This document shows, piece after piece, positions 22,985 through 29,293 of a DNA stretch of 29,293 bases. The DNA is taken from positions 1-29,293 of IMG/VR virus record IMGVR_UViG_3300044643_000381. One strand, 5' to 3'. This DNA comes from a virus. The notes below the pieces were generated by a model. It did not search any database, had not been told where the DNA came from, and was given only the letters and a program-made list of their open reading frames with translations. The translations under genes and the position numbers were made by a program. Numbering within the stretch: the stretch's first letter is position 1; every line of letters starts with the position of its first letter.

Positions 22985-25513
22985 TTTATCATATTTGTTC
23001 TTGTTTTCTCTAGCTATCTTTAAAGCAGTATCAGCTTTCATTTTTTCAATATCTTTTTTAACATTCAATTCTTTCTCTTTTAAATTAAGTTTTTCTTTTT
23101 CAAGTTGGTTTTTACGTTGTTCTATTTGTCCTTTTAACTGTGACTCTCTTTCTTTTTGAATTTGTTCATATGTTTGTTTTTGTTGCTGTAAAGCAATTTT
23201 GCTTTGTTCTAAAATATCAGGAACCATATTTTCATTAACATCTTGATCTTGTAAATAGCTCATACCTCTAATAGTTTCCAATTGAATCTTATTCTCTCTA
23301 TCCAATTGTCTATTAACATCTTCTCTATTTAGTTTCTCCATTTCAAGCTGTAACTCTTGTGCTCTCATTTCAAGCTGTTGAGCTACCATTCTCTCTTGAG
23401 ATTCTTGCTGCATTTGCTGCATTTGTTGTTGCTCTTGAGTAATCTTATCTTGAGCTTCTTCCAAGTATCTAGCAAGCGCAGATATACTATCTTTCTTATA
23501 GATTTCAATAATATCTCTAAACTTAATCTGACCAGTCTGCATACCTGCGTGTGCAAGTTGGTTAAGAGCCTGCATAAGTTCTTGAGTATTAGGACCATCA
23601 TCAATATGGATATCATACTGTGATTCTGCAAACTCATCATAGTAGCTTACAATCTCTGAACCCATATCATCAAGTACAGCTTGTACTTTATGTGGATTAT
23701 TTTTCCATACATACTTAGCAACTTCTAACAATCTCTCCATACAATCCCTCTTAAATGAGTTATGTAGAGAGAAATACTTCTCAGTCATAGAGTTAGATGC
23801 AGTCCACCCCATATTAGATGTACCTACATTGGCATCACCTTTAACGTCACCTTGTCTGTATTCATTAACACCTGAAATTAAATCAAGCTGTTGTTTTACA
23901 AATGATAGTAACTGTACATGCTGATTAATGTAATTACCCATCTCAAGATTAATACCTGTTGCAGCTAACTGATTATATGTACCTGCTGACTTACCCTGTA
24001 GTGGTCCTTTAAGTACCTCATTGGTAGGATCCATAAACATTACATTGGTAGCTTCAGCATACTGTAACCATTTCAAAGGATCCCATTCTGAAGGAATCAT
24101 ACTAGTATTAATTGCTAGCATTGGACCTTTATATTTAGAAATAGCTAGGTTTAATCTATGAAAGAAAATATCATACAAATAATCCATAGGTTTCATAACA
24201 TCCATAAATGACATTACCCTTGAATTATTAGTATTACAGTAAATACCTACATAAGGTGGTTTACTTTCTGACAGATTAGACATACTTCTTGATTGGTATG
24301 GAATAGGTCTAATCTTAACATAAATATCATTAGCTACTTTAGTACCTTCCCACCACTCATTAATCCATAACCACTCTACAGTTTCACCTGCATCTTTATC
24401 AATCTTGTAGTATTCATCTACAACCTTTTCTTGTGGACTACCATACTCATCATAATAACTTACTTTACCAATCTTTCTTCTAGATCTCCAGCAAACCCTC
24501 ATTACCCTAACATTACCCCTTTGGTCATAAGCACCACCAAAGTAATGTGTAGCAATTTGGTTGGGTACAAACAGCTCACCTGCTGTATATCCAAATCTTT
24601 CTTCAACAGTAATATCTCTGTTGTAAGCCATTTGAATACCACCAGTTCTCATTGAATTATACTCCTTACTTTGCTCAAGATTTGAAATTTGGTCTTTGGT
24701 TAATTCTAAATGGAATGCATCCACAACTTGACCTACTGACATCATTGTATATTCTACAATCCAGTCTGCATCTTCAAGTTTATAAGTTTCAGGTGATTGA
24801 ATAGTAAATAAATATAAAGGATTTACTTTTCTAAATACAATATCATTTCCAAGCTCTTCAATACATACAACTTCCTCACCTGAGATCAAGAAGTCTTCCC
24901 AACATCTTAGGAAAACATCTGGAACTTTTAATTTTTTATACTCATACTTAAGTATCTTATTAGCAGTTATTTCTTTTAAATCCTGATAACTATACTTTAA
25001 ATATTTATCGAACTTAGCTAGTTCTTTTTGCATCTCTTCTTCCATTACTTGAGGATCAACCTCTTGTCCTTGTAAAGATGCTTGTAGCTTTTGTTGTGCC
25101 ATTGATACCAATTTTTGGTACCACATATCTCTAATATCTTCCTCTTTGGAAGAAATCCCCATTTGGTCAGATGATGAAATATACGCCTTAAAAGGATATC
25201 TTGTTAACCTCTTAGCTTCTTCACCTACCAAAGTATTTATCTTTGAGTTACCTAGACCTATATGCTGTATATTTTTAGGGAAAGATGAAAACTCAATTCC
25301 ATATGGTTCACATATAGATTCTAAATCCTTATCTGTTAGCATGTTATTTCTCAATCTATAGTTAACCTTCTTATTATAAAAGGTTTGTCTAACTACAGAT
25401 GAATCAAACATTAAAACATTTTCACCAGCATCAATACATTTTTTAGCCCACTCCAGGTTCTTTTTATCATCTGATAGTGTCTGCCTTGGTACTTGTATTA
25501 CTAAATTATTCAT
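22979..25513 (-). CDS. Portal protein, crAss-like (844 aa)
   Basis: An 844-aa protein between the terminase and the scaffold-like gene. The core has features of phage portals: a long clip/stem region followed by GVNEYRQGDVKGDANVGTSN and SLHNSFKRDCMERLLEVAKY, and many aromatic-rich beta stretches. From about residue 681 to the end it is a long Gln/Glu/Lys-rich coiled coil (QEQQQMQQMQQESQERM and later LEKEKLNLKEKELNVKKD). Large portals are usual in crAss-like phages. It forms the dodecameric DNA channel and binds TerL. A -7-like element lies only 5 nt before the ATG at 25513. The internal minus-strand frame at 23383-23640 is a shadow. Confidence 0.85.
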   Translation of the reverse strand: MNNLVIQVPRQTLSDDKKNLEWAKKCIDAGENVLMFDSSVVRQTFYNKKVNYRLRNNMLTDKDLESICEPYGIEFSSFPKNIQHIGLGNSKINTLVGEEAKRLTRYPFKAYISSSDQMGISSKEEDIRDMWYQKLVSMAQQKLQASLQGQEVDPQVMEEEMQKELAKFDKYLKYSYQDLKEITANKILKYEYKKLKVPDVFLRCWEDFLISGEEVVCIEELGNDIVFRKVNPLYLFTIQSPETYKLEDADWIVEYTMMSVGQVVDAFHLELTKDQISNLEQSKEYNSMRTGGIQMAYNRDITVEERFGYTAGELFVPNQIATHYFGGAYDQRGNVRVMRVCWRSRRKIGKVSYYDEYGSPQEKVVDEYYKIDKDAGETVEWLWINEWWEGTKVANDIYVKIRPIPYQSRSMSNLSESKPPYVGIYCNTNNSRVMSFMDVMKPMDYLYDIFFHRLNLAISKYKGPMLAINTSMIPSEWDPLKWLQYAEATNVMFMDPTNEVLKGPLQGKSAGTYNQLAATGINLEMGNYINQHVQLLSFVKQQLDLISGVNEYRQGDVKGDANVGTSNMGWTASNSMTEKYFSLHNSFKRDCMERLLEVAKYVWKNNPHKVQAVLDDMGSEIVSYYDEFAESQYDIHIDDGPNTQELMQALNQLAHAGMQTGQIKFRDIIEIYKKDSISALARYLEEAQDKITQEQQQMQQMQQESQERMVAQQLEMRAQELQLEMEKLNREDVNRQLDRENKIQLETIRGMSYLQDQDVNENMVPDILEQSKIALQQQKQTYEQIQKERESQLKGQIEQRKNQLEKEKLNLKEKELNVKKDIEKMKADTALKIARENKNKYDKK

Positions 25514-25518
25514 TTTTA

Positions 25519-25526
25519 CAAAGTTA
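25519..25526 (-). promoter_or_regulatory. -7-like element (TAACTTTG) immediately before the portal start
   Basis: The minus strand reads TAACTTTGTAAA, with the TANNTTTG part ending 5 nt before the portal ATG. If used, transcription would start at or next to the ATG, giving a leaderless message. No -33 TTG lies at the expected distance. It lies in the 14-nt gap after the terminase stop. Confidence 0.3.
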
Positions 25527-25527
25527 G

Positions 25528-27573
25528 TTATCTACGGAACATATTATTAAAATACAAGGTATTATCTCTATAGCTATTTACTTCATCCAACGGATCATAG
25601 CTTTCTTTTAAAAACCCCTTTTCTTTAAAAAAAGGAGACTCTAAAAAGGACTTAGTTTTTACCTCTTCTTTCTTAATAATTTCCCTGTTTAAAGTTACGT
25701 CTAAAATCAATGCAGCAATCAAGGATGATACCCTATCAAAGTTACCATCTTTATTCCACTTAATCAACTCTTGAATTAAGCCTGTAGAGCGTATTCTCAT
25801 TACATTTAATATCTCAGAGTTAGGTTCAATTGGTTCCAATAACCACTCTCTAATCAATTCTCTACCCCAAGTATTGGTTCTTTCAGTTGCCTTAAACCCA
25901 TAAGATGTATTCAAGTTAGGTTTCCACTCAATCTTATCTCTAAGTTGTAATGGAGTTTCTGATAACATATGTAAAGCCTTTTTGTGCTCCATATATGTAA
26001 CAAATCCTAGCTTATTAATCTCTGGGAATCCCATAGCGTTGTAGTAAATAATTAACTTCCTACAATTCTCGTAGAAATCCTTAGCTAATTGAGGTCTTCC
26101 TGTGTATTCAGCTACTATTCTTCTAGTAAACCTATCATATACAAAAGCACAACCTGCTGAGTCTGTGGTAGAATAATCATCATCATAAGGGTCAATAGAT
26201 ACTATATATCTTCTAGGAAATACCTTACCATCATTATCCTTTTGAGGCTGTTCAAATATCTCTATACAACCTGTAATATCATCATCTGGTCTTTTCTTTA
26301 AAGGATAGTCTCTCAAAGGAACTACATTATCTAATGAAGTAAACCTTAATTCACCGTCTTCATTAACAGCTAAATTACCAATCCAACTAGCTTCTGCATA
26401 TTTCTGAGGATTACTTTTTAATTCAGCTAACCTTTCATTAAGTAACATAGTAGGAAACATATTCCCTGATGTTACCAAGAATGCTTCTGATGGTGTTATT
26501 GGGTACTGTGTAACAGCATCTCTAAATGCTGATGGATTACCTTTCTTAGTTTCTCTAAATGCTAGAATAGACTTCATAGCAGCATTCTCATTAGAATTAC
26601 CCTCCTCATCTACTAGCTTATAAGTTTCTTTAGTTTCCTTATCAGTATATACACCAAATCTCTGTCTTGTAGCAGGTAAAAACCAACCACACTGTTGATT
26701 ACCTTTATCTGACTCCCAATCATTAGGAAATGATAACAGGTTAAATCTATCAGGATCATAATACATTTCAGAAAATGCTGCTGTACCACCACCCATATCA
26801 CCACCAGTACCATAAATAATAGGAATACCAATCATATCTTCACCATCTTTCCAACAAGGTTCAGATATATTGTAAGATTCAATAATATTACTAAAGATAC
26901 CAGCTTCCTCAAATAAGAATATAGAGCTTGATAAACCAGCAGATGCAAATGAGTTATCCTTAAATGTAATCTTCTTTATCTGTGATTGGTAACCAACCCA
27001 AATATCCCTACCATCTTCCATCTTCTTAAGGTGTCTAGCCTTTACAAAGTCCTGAGTATTAGGGTTTCTAGGCTTATACCATACAGTAGCCTGATCTAGA
27101 AAGTTCAAATTATTTAGAGTCATTGCCATTGTATTATCAGAATACTTATTCTCATAAGCTGATATAATACATTTAGCATCTCTATAGAAATTATATTCAT
27201 GTGTAACTAGAGCAGCATTCTTATAAGAGAAACCAGTTCTTCTTGGCTTAACCATTATAAACCCTTTCTTTTCCTGTCTAGCTTTCTCAATTAAAGTAAA
27301 GAACTCTAAGTCAACATCAGTAAACCTAGGGAAACCTTGGGTTTTTCTACCTGTTTTCTCATCCTTCAAATCCATCCTTGTATAGTTTAGATAGAAGTAA
27401 TAAGTTCCTGGTATAGTTAAGTTACCAATAGTAACCCCTTCCATACATTTTCTCTGCTCTTCTTTCCAGAATTCATTATACTGATGAGTACCAATCAAAG
27501 CATTAGTGTATGCTCCTGTGATCTCATAGTTAATCCTTGCTTCTAGAAATGCTTTTGTATTAGTTAACATCAT
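25528..27573 (-). CDS. terL: Terminase large subunit (TerL), crAss-like (681 aa)
   Basis: The DNA-packaging motor: an N-terminal ATPase and a C-terminal RNase H-fold nuclease. Visible motifs are the Walker A-like KPRRTGFSYKNA (residues 109-120), Walker B SSIFLFEEAG (216-225), the coupling motif IIYGTGGD (252-259), the nuclease acidic motif IVSIDPYDDD (457-466) with D461, and a C-terminal NFDRVSSLIAALILD (611-625) with a second acidic site. This is the normal TerL layout, and the length fits crAss-like phages. It starts within an ATGATG, so Met1 (27573) or Met2 (27570) may be used; the upstream stop is the TGA in the same sequence. The portal follows after 14 nt. Confidence 0.95.
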   Translation of the reverse strand: MMLTNTKAFLEARINYEITGAYTNALIGTHQYNEFWKEEQRKCMEGVTIGNLTIPGTYYFYLNYTRMDLKDEKTGRKTQGFPRFTDVDLEFFTLIEKARQEKKGFIMVKPRRTGFSYKNAALVTHEYNFYRDAKCIISAYENKYSDNTMAMTLNNLNFLDQATVWYKPRNPNTQDFVKARHLKKMEDGRDIWVGYQSQIKKITFKDNSFASAGLSSSIFLFEEAGIFSNIIESYNISEPCWKDGEDMIGIPIIYGTGGDMGGGTAAFSEMYYDPDRFNLLSFPNDWESDKGNQQCGWFLPATRQRFGVYTDKETKETYKLVDEEGNSNENAAMKSILAFRETKKGNPSAFRDAVTQYPITPSEAFLVTSGNMFPTMLLNERLAELKSNPQKYAEASWIGNLAVNEDGELRFTSLDNVVPLRDYPLKKRPDDDITGCIEIFEQPQKDNDGKVFPRRYIVSIDPYDDDYSTTDSAGCAFVYDRFTRRIVAEYTGRPQLAKDFYENCRKLIIYYNAMGFPEINKLGFVTYMEHKKALHMLSETPLQLRDKIEWKPNLNTSYGFKATERTNTWGRELIREWLLEPIEPNSEILNVMRIRSTGLIQELIKWNKDGNFDRVSSLIAALILDVTLNREIIKKEEVKTKSFLESPFFKEKGFLKESYDPLDEVNSYRDNTLYFNNMFRR

Positions 27574-28091
27574 TCATTAAAATTACCATCTACCTTTTTA
27601 TCTCCCCTAATCTTAACATTAGTAGTTTCTTTTTCTGCCTTAACAGCTGATTCTAAAGTCTTATACTGACCAACAAGTTTACTAACAGAATCAATAACCT
27701 TTAATGTAGTTTGAGAAGTTTCATCATTAAAGTCATTATCTTTAAAATAAAGAGTAATGTCTTCTATCTTATCCTTTACTGCATAGAATAACCTTTCAAT
27801 AGGAGATTCTTTTAGATTTCTATAGACTCTACATGCCTGTAATACTTTCTCCGATGGGGTGTAGGTTTTTTCTCCAATGATTTCTTCCTTAACAGCCTCC
27901 TCTCTCTTCTTCTCTGAGTAATTGTTATAAGGAGAGTTAAAATCACATATATGATAGATATACTTAAAATCGTTGTATGCATTCTTTTTGTTTTTACTTT
28001 TATCACTATCCCAAATATCCTTAAATACCAGAATAGATAATACTTCTGGAGATACAGTTATCTCATTATCTTTTAAATCAAAGATCCTCAT
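27570..28091 (-). CDS. Hypothetical protein directly upstream of TerL (173 aa), possible small terminase
   Basis: A 173-aa, mostly helical, charged protein (KSNKNKKNAYNDFKYIYHIC near 30-50 in approximate form; EKKREEAVKEEIIGEKTYTP; KVIDSVSKLVGQYKTLESAV) with a Lys-rich C-terminus (KIRGDKKVDGN). No known domain is recognised. It shares ATGATG with the TerL start, so the two are translated together, and the previous gene ends in the TAATG at its start. Crass-like small terminase subunits have been hard to identify, and position plus a helical, charged build make this a candidate. Evidence is positional only. Confidence 0.5.
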   Translation of the reverse strand: MRIFDLKDNEITVSPEVLSILVFKDIWDSDKSKNKKNAYNDFKYIYHICDFNSPYNNYSEKKREEAVKEEIIGEKTYTPSEKVLQACRVYRNLKESPIERLFYAVKDKIEDITLYFKDNDFNDETSQTTLKVIDSVSKLVGQYKTLESAVKAEKETTNVKIRGDKKVDGNFNE

Positions 28092-28483
28092 TACTTAAGA
28101 AATTTTAATTTATAAATAGTTGAATATGTTAAACTTGCAAGTTCATCAACTTGATTCTTAAGGTAATCTTCCTTAAACATTTCTCTTGATGCTTCTATAT
28201 ATTTAGCAAGCTCTTGGATATACTCCATAAACTCTAAAGGTTTAACAGACTTAACTTCAATATTAACAATACCATACTTACCTTGATAGCTTTCTACAAA
28301 CCCATCAACTAAGTCAAGTAAGGAATCATAAAATCCATTTAAGGCTGTATGTGCTGCATAGGCACCAGGACCTTTAACTTTAAGATGTTCTAGATGTGCT
28401 ACATCTCTAGCTTCAAATAATCTACCAATAAACTTACTCGGTGAGTTCATTGGATTGCTCATTAGTTGTTCTTTTAGATTCAT
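28091..28483 (-). CDS. Small helical protein, possible ferritin-like (DUF5856-type) phage family (130 aa)
   Basis: After a short N-terminal stretch (a second Met at residue 8 is an alternative start at 28462), the core reads FEARDVAHLEHLKVKGPGAYA, AHTALNGFYDSLLDLVDGFV and ESYQGKYG. The pattern of H..HL, AAH.AL, FYD..LDLVD and E..QG recalls a family of phage proteins with a Dps/ferritin-like helical bundle that I know only as an uncharacterised family; the link is from memory. The remainder is helical (EYIQELAKYIEASREMFKED). It overlaps the preceding HU-like gene by 50 nt and touches the next start by 1 nt. Possible roles in nucleotide or metal handling are unproven. Confidence 0.55.
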   Translation of the reverse strand: MNLKEQLMSNPMNSPSKFIGRLFEARDVAHLEHLKVKGPGAYAAHTALNGFYDSLLDLVDGFVESYQGKYGIVNIEVKSVKPLEFMEYIQELAKYIEASREMFKEDYLKNQVDELASLTYSTIYKLKFLK

Positions 28484-28703
28484 ATCTTTTTAATTTACTT
28501 TTATTTACTACAAATTTACCAAAATTTTTGACAATAACATTCTTATCCCAAGTAGATACATCAGCATCAGATATTTGAGAGAACTCCTTAACTAAAAAAT
28601 CAAATAAAGCTGTGTAAACTCTTCTAGTTTCTACAAAGGAAACATTATTACTTTTTCCTACCTCTATTAGCTTTTCTATTACCTTGTCTTGCAGACGTGT
28701 CAT
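28434..28703 (-). CDS. HU/IHF-like DNA-binding protein (89 aa)
   Basis: The 89 residues resemble the HU/IHF core: an N-terminal helical pair (DKVIEKLIEVGKSNNVSFVE; TRRVYTALFDFLVKEFSQI) followed by a strand and turn, VIVKNFGKFVVNKSKLKRYE (about 51-70), matching the VxxxGFGxFxV-type element of HU. The long DNA-binding arm is short or absent. The gene overlaps its upstream neighbour by 56 nt and its downstream neighbour by 50 nt, which is unusual even here; the fold match starting at the first Met argues the start is right. It may bend DNA for packaging or transcription. Confidence is moderate. Confidence 0.55.
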   Translation of the reverse strand: MTRLQDKVIEKLIEVGKSNNVSFVETRRVYTALFDFLVKEFSQISDADVSTWDKNVIVKNFGKFVVNKSKLKRYESKRTTNEQSNELTE

Positions 28704-28977
28704 AAAATCCTTTAATTATTATTCTTGATTGAGTGTTCTTCATCTGTGTAAGTTCATCAAATGAATGATTTACTACTAGCCATTGATCCATACATCTAAA
28801 AAGACATCTCTTCTTATAAGGTTTTTTAGTCCTTGGATTAACTAATTCACTATACTCAGTAATCTCAATAACCTCCATTCTTTTAGAAACAAACTTAGAA
28901 GGTACCTCTTGAGGTAACTCTCCTTCAACATCAGAAGGAACTGTCTTGTAGATTGCTTCTAAAACCTTGATTATCAT
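28648..28977 (-). CDS. Hypothetical protein (109 aa)
   Basis: A 109-aa protein with mixed beta segments (EVIEITEYSELVNPRTKKPY; RCLFRCMDQWLVVNHSFDEL) and a very basic C-terminal tail (SARQGNRKANRGRKK) that could contact nucleic acid. Three Cys are scattered or absent from any recognisable zinc-finger spacing. It starts in an ATGA overlap with the preceding gene and runs 56 nt into the next. No family is recognised. Confidence 0.5.
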   Translation of the reverse strand: MIIKVLEAIYKTVPSDVEGELPQEVPSKFVSKRMEVIEITEYSELVNPRTKKPYKKRCLFRCMDQWLVVNHSFDELTQMKNTQSRIIIKGFYDTSARQGNRKANRGRKK

Positions 28978-29264
28978 CCTTCTGTAATTGCATTAAGGCT
29001 ATTAACCCAAAGATCTTTTTTACTTTGTTCAACAATCATATTATACTCTTTAACTGCTTCATGGTTTGAAGGTAGTAATTTAAAAACTAAGCACCATTTA
29101 CCATCAGGTAACTTTTCAACATGCTTAATGTACTGATACCTCTTAAACTTCTTTATGAATTTTTTGGCAAGTCCTACGTACACACCCATCTTTTCAATTA
29201 CTACTTCAAAATCCTTATGGACAAACACCATAGTAGTACGTCCATAAATTGCATCTGATAACAT
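28974..29264 (-). CDS. Hypothetical protein, first gene of the unit in this window (96 aa)
   Basis: A 96-aa protein with strand and helix segments (TTMVFVHKDFEVVIEKMGVY; VGLAKKFIKKFKRYQYIKHV; GKWCLVFKLLP) and a basic centre. It has no membrane segment and no motif that I can assign. A -7-like element lies 20 nt before its ATG, so it is probably the first gene of the transcript that leads into TerL, and it overlaps the next gene by ATGA. Function unknown. Confidence 0.5.
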   Translation of the reverse strand: MLSDAIYGRTTMVFVHKDFEVVIEKMGVYVGLAKKFIKKFKRYQYIKHVEKLPDGKWCLVFKLLPSNHEAVKEYNMIVEQSKKDLWVNSLNAITEG

Positions 29265-29284
29265 AACTATTTTTTACTAATTTA

Positions 29285-29292
29285 CAAAATTA
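29285..29292 (-). promoter_or_regulatory. -7-like element (TAATTTTG) before the packaging gene run
   Basis: The minus strand reads TAATTTTGTAAA, fitting TANNTTTG, 20 nt before the ATG at 29264. The -33 region is outside the window, so it cannot be checked. The TTTGTAAA extension is shared with elements at 25519, 20164 and 18407. Confidence 0.4.
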
Positions 29293-29293
29293 A

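Noticed and set aside
23383-23640. Alternative minus-strand frames inside the portal (also inside TerL at 26613-26831, the 434-aa gene at 17411-17614, the 173-aa gene at 27812-28006, and the 600-aa gene at 10367-10567)
   Set aside because: Out-of-frame shadows with low-complexity Leu/Ile/Arg composition; the enclosing genes are intact and recognisable.
1-29293. tRNA genes, CRISPR arrays, integrase, insertion sequences or diversity-generating retroelement
   Set aside because: No cloverleaf, regularly spaced repeat, transposase, integrase or reverse-transcriptase motif was noticed; genes fill nearly the whole window and no gene-free stretch exceeds 100 nt.

Overview
The window is a 29.3-kb piece of a tailed-phage genome. 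Every supported gene lies on the minus strand, so the biological order runs from position 29293 down to 1. DNA is AT-rich, genes are packed with 1-56 nt overlaps or very short gaps, and there are no tRNA, CRISPR or integrase genes. The order terminase large subunit, portal, acidic scaffold-like protein, major capsid protein, ring/tail-stabilisation proteins, HU/IHF-like protein and large tail-tubular ('muzzle') protein is that of crAss-like podoviruses (order Crassvirales). The likely host is a flavobacterium or close relative: the phage carries a type IX secretion (T9SS) type-B sorting domain, flavobacterial adhesin-type domains, and upstream elements matching the Bacteroidota -7 box TANNTTTG.

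Layout in transcription order. (1) 29264-27570: five small proteins, including one HU/IHF-like protein and one that may belong to a ferritin-like phage family; the last sits directly against the terminase. (2) 27573-20214: packaging and head genes (TerL, portal, scaffold-like protein, major capsid protein), ending in an intrinsic terminator. (3) 20141-17064: a structural protein, a ring-type adaptor and an Ala/Thr-rich protein with its own promoter-like element and a strong terminator. (4) 16970-8393: surface and fibre genes: a Cys-tailed protein, a collagen-like fibre, a 1149-aa repeat protein, a 600-aa fibre, and an 81-aa plus 567-aa pair whose base composition differs from its neighbours. 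(5) 8386-5843: four consecutive genes for proteins with signal peptides. Three of them look like separate pieces (N-terminal adhesin domain, Ig-like domains, CHU_C sorting domain) of one flavobacterial T9SS type-B surface protein. (6) 5834-4211: lysis cassette (membrane coiled coil, holin-like protein, M15 peptidase, membrane/lipoprotein-like protein). (7) 4218-1: ring protein, HU/IHF-like protein, small protein, second ring protein, and a muzzle protein cut by the window edge.

Together this is a late-expression module: DNA packaging, capsid and neck assembly, fibres, export of proteins to the host envelope, and lysis. The most unusual content is region 5. A lytic-type phage appears to make cargo for its host's type IX secretion system, divided over several translationally linked genes beside the lysis cassette. 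Function assignments rest on motif recognition by eye; no database search was run.
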